Notes: a model not told the origin generated them from the letters alone. DNA of 9,522 nt from Solirubrobacterales bacterium (GCA_030152805.1 JASLIG010000012.1:1-9522); one strand, 5' to 3'. Shown: positions 1-5,694, counted from the stretch's first letter. A program made the numbers and translations.

Positions 1-179
1 CCCTCAGGGTTGATCAGGGCCCGCAGGGTGGCGGCTTCGGTGCTCACATTCGCGACCGTGGTCTTGACGATCGTCGGGGGGACGGCCTGGGCGATTGCGG
101 GAACTGCGAGAGCAGAGATCACGAAGGCGGCGATGGCCATCGTACCTGTTCCAATCGTGTGTCTGGTCGGCGTTCTCAT
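1..179 (-). CDS. Secreted protein, N-terminal part only (fibronectin-III-like family, runs off the left edge)
   Basis: Reading the minus strand from the ATG at 179 gives 59 open codons to the window edge. Residues 1-33 look like a signal peptide: basic start (MRTPTRH), hydrophobic stretch MAIAAFVISALAVPAIA, then a likely cleavage near AIA-QA. The mature start reads PPTIVKTTVANVSTEAATL, then RALINPEG. This pattern (PPTI...V.NV....ATL.A.INPEG) resembles the first strand pairs of fibronectin-III-like repeats in large exported proteins of Solirubrobacterales; the resemblance is from memory, not a search. A second in-frame ATG at 140 (residue 14) could also start translation, but it would remove the basic N-terminus. 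The ribosome binding site is weak (GAGCGAG just upstream). A long hairpin (202-245) separates it from the collagen-like gene and leaves little room for a promoter of its own, so it may be read through from upstream. Function unknown. Confidence 0.72.
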   Translation of the reverse strand, partial: MRTPTRHTIGTGTMAIAAFVISALAVPAIAQAVPPTIVKTTVANVSTEAATLRALINPE

Positions 180-201
180 ATCTCGCTCGGGCGCGGGTTC
201 A

Positions 202-245
202 AGCGATGAGCATCCGGGGCGTGGACGCCCCGGATGCTCATCGCT
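202..245 (-). terminator. Long perfect hairpin after the collagen-like gene
   Basis: Bases 202-221 pair perfectly with 226-245, leaving a four-base loop (20 bp stem). It starts six bases after the stop codon of the collagen-like gene, where a terminator would sit. There is no T-run after it on the minus strand, so it would be a U-tail-free (I-shaped) terminator of the kind proposed for high-GC actinobacteria, or an mRNA-stabilising or processing stem. Only 22 bases separate it from the next start codon. The stem core GAGCATCC/GGATGCTC recurs in the hairpin at 2037-2062. Confidence 0.6.
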
Positions 246-250
246 GGTGT

Positions 251-1021
251 CTAGGGTGCCGTCACCGCAAAAGATCCGAAGCCGACACTTGCTCCAGTGG
301 TTACAAACTGAATTAGCGCACCGGACTTACTTGCCCGGTTTTCGTTTTCGTGTGGGAGGTCCCAAACGATCCCAGACGATGCATTTTCAAACCCATTGGA
401 CGCCTTGTATACGCACAAGTGACCTGCTGGTGCCGTAGGAGTGACAATTGTGCCTCCGCAGATGCTGTGAAATTCGGGGTTAAACTGGCTGCCGATGTGA
501 ATATTTTCTTCTTCCAGAATGGCTTCGGCGAGGCGGATTGGGAATGAGATTGCCGTAAAGACTTCTCCAGAGCCGTTGGTGGAGTACGCCCAGGCACCAG
601 TCTCGGTGCTTTCTGAGGGGAGGGTGCCGCCCGCTGGCCAGGGGGCGCCGGTCGGGCCGGTATCTCCAGTCGGGCCCGTATCGCCTGTTTTACCGGTGTT
701 GCCCGTTGGGCCAGCGGGGCCTGTCGGACCGGTGGCGCCGGTTTTACCGGTGTCGCCCGTTGGGCCAGCGGGGCCTGTCGGACCGGCGGCGCCTGCGGCG
801 CCTTTGGCTCCCGCCGCACCGCCCGGACCGACCGGGCCCGTAGGGCCGGCTGCGCCGTCTTTGCCGGCGAAGGTCTTGGCGATCGTCTTCACTTCCTTCT
901 TCTGCTTGCCAGTCAGCCCACCGCTGGCGGCATAGGCCCCACCGGCCAAAGCGATGACCACGGCAATGATCCCGACCACGAGGCCGGCGCTTCCCAGCCT
1001 CTGCCTAATCCGCTGAACCAT
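251..1021 (-). CDS. Collagen-like (G-X-Y repeat) exported protein with C-terminal head domain
   Basis: 256 residues. Residues 1-10 are basic (MVQRIRQRLG) and residues 11-31 form a hydrophobic segment ending AYA-A, so it is either a cleaved signal peptide (cut after about 31) or a membrane anchor. Residues 32-52 are a lysine-rich linker (KQKKEVKTIAK). Residues 53-127 are 25 uninterrupted G-X-Y triplets. Fourteen carry Thr at Y (GPT, GDT, GKT, GNT) and few have Pro at Y, so triple-helix stability would not rest on hydroxyproline. Residues 128-256 form a beta-rich-looking head with two cysteines (C188, C203) and the ending FAVTAP, like heads seen beside collagen-like repeats in Solirubrobacterales. 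The likely role is a trimeric cell-surface or secreted fibre; the ligand is unknown. I chose the ATG at 1021 because AAGGAGG lies nine bases upstream; the open frame extends to 1108, but that part overlaps a hairpin and reads as noise. Codons are less GC-biased than in the genes to the right. Confidence 0.85.
   Translation of the reverse strand: MVQRIRQRLGSAGLVVGIIAVVIALAGGAYAASGGLTGKQKKEVKTIAKTFAGKDGAAGPTGPVGPGGAAGAKGAAGAAGPTGPAGPTGDTGKTGATGPTGPAGPTGNTGKTGDTGPTGDTGPTGAPWPAGGTLPSESTETGAWAYSTNGSGEVFTAISFPIRLAEAILEEENIHIGSQFNPEFHSICGGTIVTPTAPAGHLCVYKASNGFENASSGIVWDLPHENENRASKSGALIQFVTTGASVGFGSFAVTAP
686..793 (-). repeat. 54-bp tandem repeat, two copies, inside the collagen-like region
   Basis: Bases 686-739 and 740-793 are two head-to-tail 54-base units differing at three positions (51/54 identical). 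Each encodes six triplets: GAAGPTGPAGPTGDTGKT (residues 77-94) and GATGPTGPAGPTGNTGKT (95-112). The close DNA identity points to a recent unit duplication, the usual way collagen-like regions change length. Confidence 0.85.
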
Positions 1022-1030
1022 CTCTTCTCC

Positions 1031-1037
1031 CCTCCTT
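1031..1037 (-). promoter_or_regulatory. Ribosome binding site of the collagen-like gene
   Basis: AAGGAGG on the minus strand, nine bases before the ATG at 1021. It decides the start against the longer open frame reaching 1108. Confidence 0.75.
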
Positions 1038-1063
1038 GCGCCACCGGCCCCACGCCCGCGGCT

Positions 1064-1093
1064 TTCATAAGTCTTTCCCTGGCCTTCATACAA
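1064..1093 (-). promoter_or_regulatory. Possible promoter of the collagen-like gene
   Basis: On the minus strand TTGTAT (1093-1088) and TATGAA (1069-1064) are separated by 18 bases and lie 43 bases or more before the start codon, just after the preceding hairpin. The match to a sigma-70-type promoter is modest. This is inference from spacing and position. Confidence 0.25.
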
Positions 1094-1125
1094 CCCACAC
1101 CGCTCCAAAAGGAGCGGTGTGGGTT
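1092..1125 (-). terminator. Hairpin terminator after the six-cysteine secreted protein gene
   Basis: A perfect 15-bp stem (1092-1106 with 1111-1125) closes a four-base loop (AAAA on plus, TTTT on minus). It lies 58 bases beyond the stop codon at 1184. On the minus strand the tail after the stem is poor in T (GTATG), while on the plus strand a T-rich run follows. No plus-strand gene is present to use it. It probably separates the two secreted-protein genes transcriptionally. Confidence 0.65.
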
Positions 1126-1183
1126 CTTGCTTTCTTGTTGCTTCTTGCTAGTTACTGTTCAACGTTACAGCTTGCTTCCTACT

Positions 1184-1972
1184 TCAGATTAATAAGACCC
1201 CGAGGGTTTTGCCTTCGTGTGCGCCTGTCAGTTTGAGTTTCGCCGCACCGTCGACGAAGACTTCCTGGCCGCCGTATACCAGTTTGTCTAAGATGGGGAA
1301 TGCTGGTTCCTCTACACTTCCCTCTGTGTCTGATCCGCCATTTAATTCTTTCTTTGGCTTGCATAATTTCTGGATGTCTACATCCGTCGTCACTCTCACT
1401 ACTGGTTGATGGTTAGTGGTCGGGTCGATCTTCAGGCAGAGCTCGCCCGTGACGACGTTGTCATTGGGCAGGGTGCATTCATTGGTTAAGGGTTTAGCAG
1501 CATTCGTTTCCCAGAGCCTGATTAATGCTTTGATTTTCTCAGCTAAAATTGCGTAGGGTAACGGTTCCCCGCCTCCTGCTTCTTTTAACATCTCGGTCGG
1601 TAAGATTAAGGCTTCGGCTTTGATCGGTTCCGCCACGTGGCAGGGGATCTCGTTGAACGGCGAGTTGAATTCTAAGGTCGTGCATTTTTTGTATAAAAGC
1701 ACGGCTTTGGCGTCGCTGTTGCTGTTGATTACGCCTTCGTCGACTGAGAATTCTCCGCAGGTGAGCTTGAAGTTGAGACCCGACACTAAGAGTGAGCCGG
1801 TCCCTTCTTGTTCGGCTCCGACAGTTGCTACTAAAGCGCCGACTGCTGCACCGTTGACAAAGAACGCTTTTTCTAATGGCACCGCCTGCGCCGACGCCGC
1901 CAGCGCCATCGCGCCGAGCGCCGCCACGGCCAAGAGGCCGAGCAGCTTGGCTCCATGCTTTCTGTAGTTCAT
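1184..1972 (-). CDS. Secreted six-cysteine protein of unknown function, TTA-codon-rich
   Basis: 262 residues. Residues 1-30 are a clear signal peptide: MNYRKHGAK, then LLGLLAVAALGAMALAA, then SAQA with cleavage before V31. This style of signal peptide is common in Solirubrobacterales exported proteins. The mature part has six cysteines (C72, C97, C111, C156, C169, C194), an even number that would allow three disulfides, and no recognisable catalytic motif, repeat, membrane segment or lipobox. I do not recognise the family. The ATG at 1972 overlaps the tetR stop codon (ATGA), and GAGAGGA lies 11 bases upstream, so it has its own ribosome binding site as well as possible translational coupling. 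Codon use is odd: the signal peptide is GC-rich, but from residue 33 on 17 of 29 leucines are TTA, and GCA, GTA, AAA and AAT are common. Transfer of the body of the gene, or selection on its codons, are both possible. Confidence 0.8.
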   Translation of the reverse strand: MNYRKHGAKLLGLLAVAALGAMALAASAQAVPLEKAFFVNGAAVGALVATVGAEQEGTGSLLVSGLNFKLTCGEFSVDEGVINSNSDAKAVLLYKKCTTLEFNSPFNEIPCHVAEPIKAEALILPTEMLKEAGGGEPLPYAILAEKIKALIRLWETNAAKPLTNECTLPNDNVVTGELCLKIDPTTNHQPVVRVTTDVDIQKLCKPKKELNGGSDTEGSVEEPAFPILDKLVYGGQEVFVDGAAKLKLTGAHEGKTLGVLLI

Positions 1973-3390
1973 CTTGTGGGTATTCCTCTCACTTTGTGGT
2001 TACGGCTAGCGGGGAACATGGGCTCCCCGCGCGATACGAGCATCCCGCCTGGGGGATGCTCGGTCAAATTTTGGGGCTGCTTGTTTTCTATCTCCATGCT
2101 CAATGGAAGGATCGATGCGAGGGCACGCAATTGCCAGGCCACCTCATGCAGCCGATGCCGCCGGCCGGCATGGATCTCCTCACGCAGCGCTGCCCAAATC
2201 GCTGCAGCGGAGGCCTCGTGCACCACGGGGCTCACATCAGGGCGGGCTGCACTTTCAACGAACGCGGCCTTAACGGCCCCAATGACACGATCCAAGCTCT
2301 GGACCCCCCCTGGCCCGGGCCCGAATATGTCCGCGAAGCAGAGCGTGGCAAGTGCGGGGTCGTCGACTATCCCTTTGCAGAGCAGCGCTATGGGGTCAGC
2401 AGACTCACCGTTGGGCGATTCATTGCCGCCCTTTCCTCCGTGCCGGGTGAGTTGGGAGATCGTCGCGGTCCCATAGAGCTCGATCGCATCTTCGAAGCAA
2501 TCGGCCACGTTGGTGAAATGCGTTGAGAATTTCCTACTGGAGGCTCCCGCGGAATCCCGAACTTTGCGCACGGTCAGCTCGTGGTATTTCTCGACCGCCG
2601 CCAGTTTGGCGAGAGCCATGACGATGAGGCCGCGCTCATCGGACGCCGGCCATGACAGCTGCTGGAGATTGGTACGTGCCGCCCCATGGCTTTGAGAGAA
2701 TATGGTGCCAGGGTCATCCGTACTTGAAATACCAGAAACGGTTTCGAAGACCGAGCCGGCCCAGACCGTCAAATCGTCGGCCAGCTCGGTGAGAGCGTCC
2801 TCCTCACCTCTGGCCAAGCGGGAGCGCGCAACGCACATCACACCGCCAGCCATACCGCGGCCTATCAGAGGCTGGAGAGTCGAACCGCTGGCCGCGAGGT
2901 CGAAGCAACGAGTGAGTCGTAGTTCGAGCGACCGCTCCGCGCGGCGCACGTGCTCAAGTGTAAGAGGCCCCGCGACATAGGCGTCGATCAGCAGCAGTCG
3001 GGCGGCGTGAGGGTCGCGTTGCAGCTCGCACAGGTAGGCGTCGATGGTGTGCCGCAAGCACGATCGCCAGTCGGCCTCGCCCTCCTGCGCCGCGGATACC
3101 CGCCAGTCGACCCGCCGCGCTATCAGCTCGAGGGTACGGAGGAAGCATTCCTCCTTGTCGGCGTAGTGCTTGTAGAAGGCGCGGGAGGAGACGCTGGCTC
3201 GTTGGGCGAGGTCTCGAACGGTGACGGCCCAGTAGCCGCGCTCGGCGACCAGCTCGAGCATTGCCGCGCGGAGCCGGGCACGCTGGTGTTCGGTGACTTC
3301 CTCGGTGGACCTGCCCGGTCCCGGTTTCAGCTTCTCGTAGAGCGGTCCCGGGGAATCGACCGTCGCCGCGGCTTCAGCAACCCCAGGCAA
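1969..3390 (-). CDS. Double TetR-family transcriptional regulator (two TetR units fused)
   Basis: 473 residues, about twice a normal TetR protein (near 200). Unit 1: helix-turn-helix at about 38-84 (TVRDLAQRASVSSRAFYKHY), ligand-domain sequence DPHAARLLLIDAYVAGP (126-142). Unit 2: DNA-binding-like segment at about 253-302 (TVRKVRDSAGASSRKFSTHF), ligand-domain sequence DPALATLCFADIFGPGP (344-360). Residues 53-89 and 269-305 align without gaps, 14 of 37 identical. The protein should bind DNA as a dimer, or as one fused pseudo-dimer, and respond to a small molecule. The start is TTG at 3390: GGGGAG lies five bases upstream, an in-frame TAG closes the frame further up, and there is no better start before the first helix. 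The last 40 residues (434-473) look non-domain and overlie two hairpins. An inverted repeat upstream may be its operator. The stop codon overlaps the next gene, suggesting that gene is co-expressed. Target genes are not known. Confidence 0.85.
   Translation of the reverse strand: MPGVAEAAATVDSPGPLYEKLKPGPGRSTEEVTEHQRARLRAAMLELVAERGYWAVTVRDLAQRASVSSRAFYKHYADKEECFLRTLELIARRVDWRVSAAQEGEADWRSCLRHTIDAYLCELQRDPHAARLLLIDAYVAGPLTLEHVRRAERSLELRLTRCFDLAASGSTLQPLIGRGMAGGVMCVARSRLARGEEDALTELADDLTVWAGSVFETVSGISSTDDPGTIFSQSHGAARTNLQQLSWPASDERGLIVMALAKLAAVEKYHELTVRKVRDSAGASSRKFSTHFTNVADCFEDAIELYGTATISQLTRHGGKGGNESPNGESADPIALLCKGIVDDPALATLCFADIFGPGPGGVQSLDRVIGAVKAAFVESAARPDVSPVVHEASAAAIWAALREEIHAGRRHRLHEVAWQLRALASILPLSMEIENKQPQNLTEHPPGGMLVSRGEPMFPASRNHKVRGIPTR
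1984..1990 (-). promoter_or_regulatory. Ribosome binding site of the six-cysteine secreted protein gene
   Basis: GAGAGGA on the minus strand, 11 bases before the ATG at 1972 and inside the last codons of the tetR gene. The spacing is slightly long but usable. Confidence 0.5.
2009..2030 (-). other. Short hairpin near the tetR 3' end
   Basis: GCGGGGA (2009-2015) can pair with TCCCCGC (2024-2030), seven base pairs with an eight-base loop. It lies between the larger hairpin at 2037-2062 and the ribosome binding site of the downstream gene. A leader structure is possible; chance in GC-rich DNA cannot be excluded. Confidence 0.3.
2037..2062 (-). other. Hairpin inside the tetR 3' end, upstream of the six-cysteine protein gene
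   Basis: A perfect ten-base-pair stem (2037-2046 with 2053-2062) with a six-base loop. It lies within codons for the tetR tail and begins 65 bases upstream of the next start codon. There is no T-run after it. Its stem shares GAGCATCC/GGATGCTC with the 20-bp stem at 202-245, which also precedes a secreted-protein gene. Confidence 0.5.
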
Positions 3391-3395
3391 AGCCG

Positions 3396-3401
3396 CTCCC
3401 C
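3396..3401 (-). promoter_or_regulatory. Ribosome binding site supporting the TTG start of the double TetR gene
   Basis: GGGGAG on the minus strand, five bases before TTG at 3390. No ATG, GTG or TTG occurs in this frame between it and the upstream in-frame stop. Confidence 0.5.
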
Positions 3402-3442
3402 ACTCCCGTTTGCCACTGCAGCAACCCTGTCTCCCTCTTTCG

Positions 3443-3467
3443 GGACTTCTGCCGTTTCCAGAAGTCC
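3443..3467. promoter_or_regulatory. Inverted repeat upstream of the double TetR gene, candidate operator
   Basis: GGACTTCTG (3443-3451) and CAGAAGTCC (3459-3467) are perfect nine-base inverted half-sites around a seven-base centre. The element lies 53-77 bases upstream of the TTG start, in a 177-base intergenic space, where TetR proteins usually bind to control their own gene. It has no T-tail and is separate from the hppA terminator. The role is inference from position and symmetry. Confidence 0.45.
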
Positions 3468-3511
3468 TCTAAGGAGTACCAGAGTTTGCGGCTTCATGCA
3501 AGCAAAAGGAA

Positions 3512-3543
3512 GGGGGAGGGGCCCATCAGCTAGCCCCTCCCCC
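3512..3543 (-). terminator. Intrinsic terminator of hppA
   Basis: An 11-bp GC-rich stem (3512-3522 with 3533-3543) with a ten-base loop is followed on the minus strand by TTCCTTTTGCTT. It begins 24 bases after the hppA stop codon. This is the best classical terminator in the window. Confidence 0.8.
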
Positions 3544-3567
3544 ATGTTCCCTGCCTAGCCTTGGAAG

Positions 3568-5652
3568 CTAGAGGTGGACGATCGGGATGATCAGGATGGC
3601 GACGATGTTGGCCACCTTGATCATCGGGTTGATCGCCGGACCGGCGGTGTCCTTGTAGGGATCCCCTACGGTATCGCCTGTGACCGAGGCGGCGTGGGCC
3701 TCCGAGCCCTTGCCGCCGTGGGCGCCGTCCTCGATCAGCTTCTTCGCGTTGTCCCAGGCGCCACCTCCGGCCGTCATCGAGATCGCGGCGAAGAGGCCGA
3801 CGACGATGACGCCGATCAGGAGGCCGCCGAGCGCGTCGACGCTGAGCAGGCCGACGATTACGGGGACGACGATCGGGATCAGCGAGGGCAAGACCATCTC
3901 CTTCTGCGCCGCAAGGGTGACAATCGACACAGTCTTGCCGTAGTCGGGCTTTTCGGTCCCCTCCATGATCCCGGGGTGCTCGCGGAACTGCTCGCGGACC
4001 TGTTCGACCACCTGGCCGCCGGCACGGCCGACCGCCTCGATCGCGAAGGCAGCGAAGAGGTAGACCATCATGCCGCCGATGATCAGGCCGATCAACACGT
4101 CGGGGCTGCTCAGGTTGAACAGCTCCGAGAGGTTGGTGCCAGGATTCTCCGCCCCGAGTTCGCTCTTGAAGGCGGCAAAGAGGACCAGTGCCGCCAGGGC
4201 GGCGGAGCCGATCGCGTAGCCCTTGGTGACTGCCTTGGTCGTGTTGCCGACCGCGTCGAGCGGGTCGGTAACGTTGCGCACCTCCTCCGGCAGGTCGGCC
4301 ATCTCGGCGATGCCACCGGCGTTGTCGGTGATCGGCCCGAAGGCGTCAAGGGCGACGATCAGGCCGCAGAGCGAAAGCTGCGCCATCACGGCGATGCCGA
4401 TGCCGTAGATGCCGGCCAGCTCATTGGCCCCGAGGATCGCCAGGGCCAGCACCAGCGCCGGCGCCGCGGTCGACTGGAAGCCCTGGGCCAGTCCCTGGAT
4501 GATGTTGGTCGCGTGACCGGTCTCGGAGGCGTCGGCGATCGTCCGCACCGGCCGGAAGCGAGTGGAGGTGTAGTAGTCGGTGATCACGAAAAGCAGGCCG
4601 GTGACGGCGACGCCGATCACGGCGCAGAGCCAGAGATCGCCCGTGCTGAGGCCGGCGAGCGGACTACCCGCTTCCTTGACGTAGACGTTGAGCGGTTCCT
4701 CCATCAGCCACTTGGTGATCGGGTAGAAGGCGGCGATCGAGAGGATGCCGGAGACGATCAGGCCCTGGTAAAGGGCGCCCTCGACCCGGTCGGATTTGGT
4801 CCGCACCGAGAGCGCCCCGACGATCGAGGCGAGGATGGCGACGCCGCCGATCACCAGCGGGTAGATCGCCACCATGCGCGAGGCGGCCTCGCCGAAGGTG
4901 AGCACGCCGAGCAGCATCACGGCGACCGAGGTGACCGCGTAGGTCTCGAAGAGATCCGCGGCCATGCCGGCGCAGTCGCCGACATTGTCGCCGACGTTGT
5001 CGGCGATCACAGCCGGGTTGCGCGGGTCGTCCTCGGGGATCCCCGCCTCGACCTTGCCGACCAGGTCGGCGCCGACGTCGGCGGCCTTGGTGAAGATGCC
5101 GCCGCCGAGCCGGGCGAAGACGGAGATCAGCGAACCGCCGAAGCCGAGCCCGACGAGCGCGTCGACGGCCTCCTTGTCGCCGGTGCCCGTGATCACCAGC
5201 AGGCCGTAGTAGCCGGCGACGCCGAGCAGCGCCAGGCCGACGACCAGCAGGCCGGTGACTGAGCCGCCCTTGAAGGCGACGTCAAGCGCCGGCGGCACGC
5301 CGCCGCGGGCCGCCTCGGCGACGCGCGAGTTGGCCCGAACCGAGAGGTTCATGCCGATGAATCCCGCCGAGCCCGAGAGGATGCCGCCGAAGACGAACCC
5401 GAGCGCGGTCTTGTAGTCCTGCAGGAGCCAGAGCAGGATCGCGATCGGTATGGCGACCGCGGCGATGATCGTGTATTGGCGGTTGAGGTAGGCCTTGGCG
5501 CCTTCCTGCACCGCCCCCGAGATTTCCTGCATGCGCTCGTTGCCCGGCGACCTCGCCAGGAGGCGCTGAGTGATGATGAGTCCGTAGACGATCGCCGCCC
5601 CGGCGCAAACGAGCGCGACGACGACTCCGTAGTCGGTCAAGAAGCTGGTCAA
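3568..5652 (-). CDS. hppA: Membrane-bound proton-translocating pyrophosphatase (K+-independent type)
   Basis: 694 residues, full length for the family, with many hydrophobic segments (about 16 expected). It hydrolyses cytoplasmic pyrophosphate and pumps H+ across the membrane. Visible signatures: DVGADLVGKVE (192-202) and DNVGDNVGD (218-226), which bind Mg-pyrophosphate; FGPITDNAGG (438-447); GGAWDNAKK (630-638); GDTVGDPYKDTAGPAINP (659-676). In GNTTKAVTKG (469-478), Lys473 and Thr476 occupy the positions that hold Ala and Gly in K+-dependent enzymes, which indicates the K+-independent class and makes H+ rather than Na+ the likely ion. The start is TTG at 5652, fixed by GGAGGAA five bases upstream. 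It is separated by 83 bases from the ligase gene before it, has a possible promoter there, and ends in a strong terminator, so it is probably monocistronic. Confidence 0.97.
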   Translation of the reverse strand: MTSFLTDYGVVVALVCAGAAIVYGLIITQRLLARSPGNERMQEISGAVQEGAKAYLNRQYTIIAAVAIPIAILLWLLQDYKTALGFVFGGILSGSAGFIGMNLSVRANSRVAEAARGGVPPALDVAFKGGSVTGLLVVGLALLGVAGYYGLLVITGTGDKEAVDALVGLGFGGSLISVFARLGGGIFTKAADVGADLVGKVEAGIPEDDPRNPAVIADNVGDNVGDCAGMAADLFETYAVTSVAVMLLGVLTFGEAASRMVAIYPLVIGGVAILASIVGALSVRTKSDRVEGALYQGLIVSGILSIAAFYPITKWLMEEPLNVYVKEAGSPLAGLSTGDLWLCAVIGVAVTGLLFVITDYYTSTRFRPVRTIADASETGHATNIIQGLAQGFQSTAAPALVLALAILGANELAGIYGIGIAVMAQLSLCGLIVALDAFGPITDNAGGIAEMADLPEEVRNVTDPLDAVGNTTKAVTKGYAIGSAALAALVLFAAFKSELGAENPGTNLSELFNLSSPDVLIGLIIGGMMVYLFAAFAIEAVGRAGGQVVEQVREQFREHPGIMEGTEKPDYGKTVSIVTLAAQKEMVLPSLIPIVVPVIVGLLSVDALGGLLIGVIVVGLFAAISMTAGGGAWDNAKKLIEDGAHGGKGSEAHAASVTGDTVGDPYKDTAGPAINPMIKVANIVAILIIPIVHL

Positions 5653-5657
5653 CTGGA

Positions 5658-5664
5658 TTCCTCC
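5658..5664 (-). promoter_or_regulatory. Strong ribosome binding site fixing the TTG start of hppA
   Basis: GGAGGAA on the minus strand, five bases before TTG at 5652. Confidence 0.8.
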
Positions 5665-5688
5665 GGAATGGTTTAAGCGGCGCGGGAG

Positions 5689-5694
5689 TCTATA
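5689..5694 (-). promoter_or_regulatory. Possible -10 box of an hppA promoter
   Basis: TATAGA on the minus strand, about 36 bases before the hppA start codon, in an AT-rich spot within GC-rich DNA. TGTAAG lies 19 bases further upstream as a poor -35 candidate. It would give a leader of roughly 30 bases. Confidence 0.35.

Noticed and set aside
180..250. Insertion-sequence end or attachment site at the long hairpin
   Set aside because: There is no transposase, target duplication or matching second end; the position directly after a stop codon fits a transcript-end or processing structure better.
686..793. CRISPR-like repeat array
   Set aside because: The two 54-base units are contiguous, in frame, without spacers and encode G-X-Y triplets.
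519..935. Plus-strand frame rich in Val-Gly-Pro repeats opposite the collagen-like gene
   Set aside because: The apparent repeat is only the reverse complement of the G-X-Y codons. The minus-strand frame has a signal segment, a head domain and a strong ribosome binding site.
3327..3545. A 72-codon minus-strand frame between hppA and the double TetR gene, possibly a leader peptide
   Set aside because: It spans the hppA terminator and the inverted repeat, runs into the tetR coding region, and has no ribosome binding site or recognisable features.
3574..5262. A very long plus-strand open frame (562 codons) opposite hppA
   Set aside because: It is antisense to an intact, highly conserved pyrophosphatase. 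Its composition (Asp, Gly, Arg, His) is what the complement of a GC-rich gene gives, and it shows no domain.
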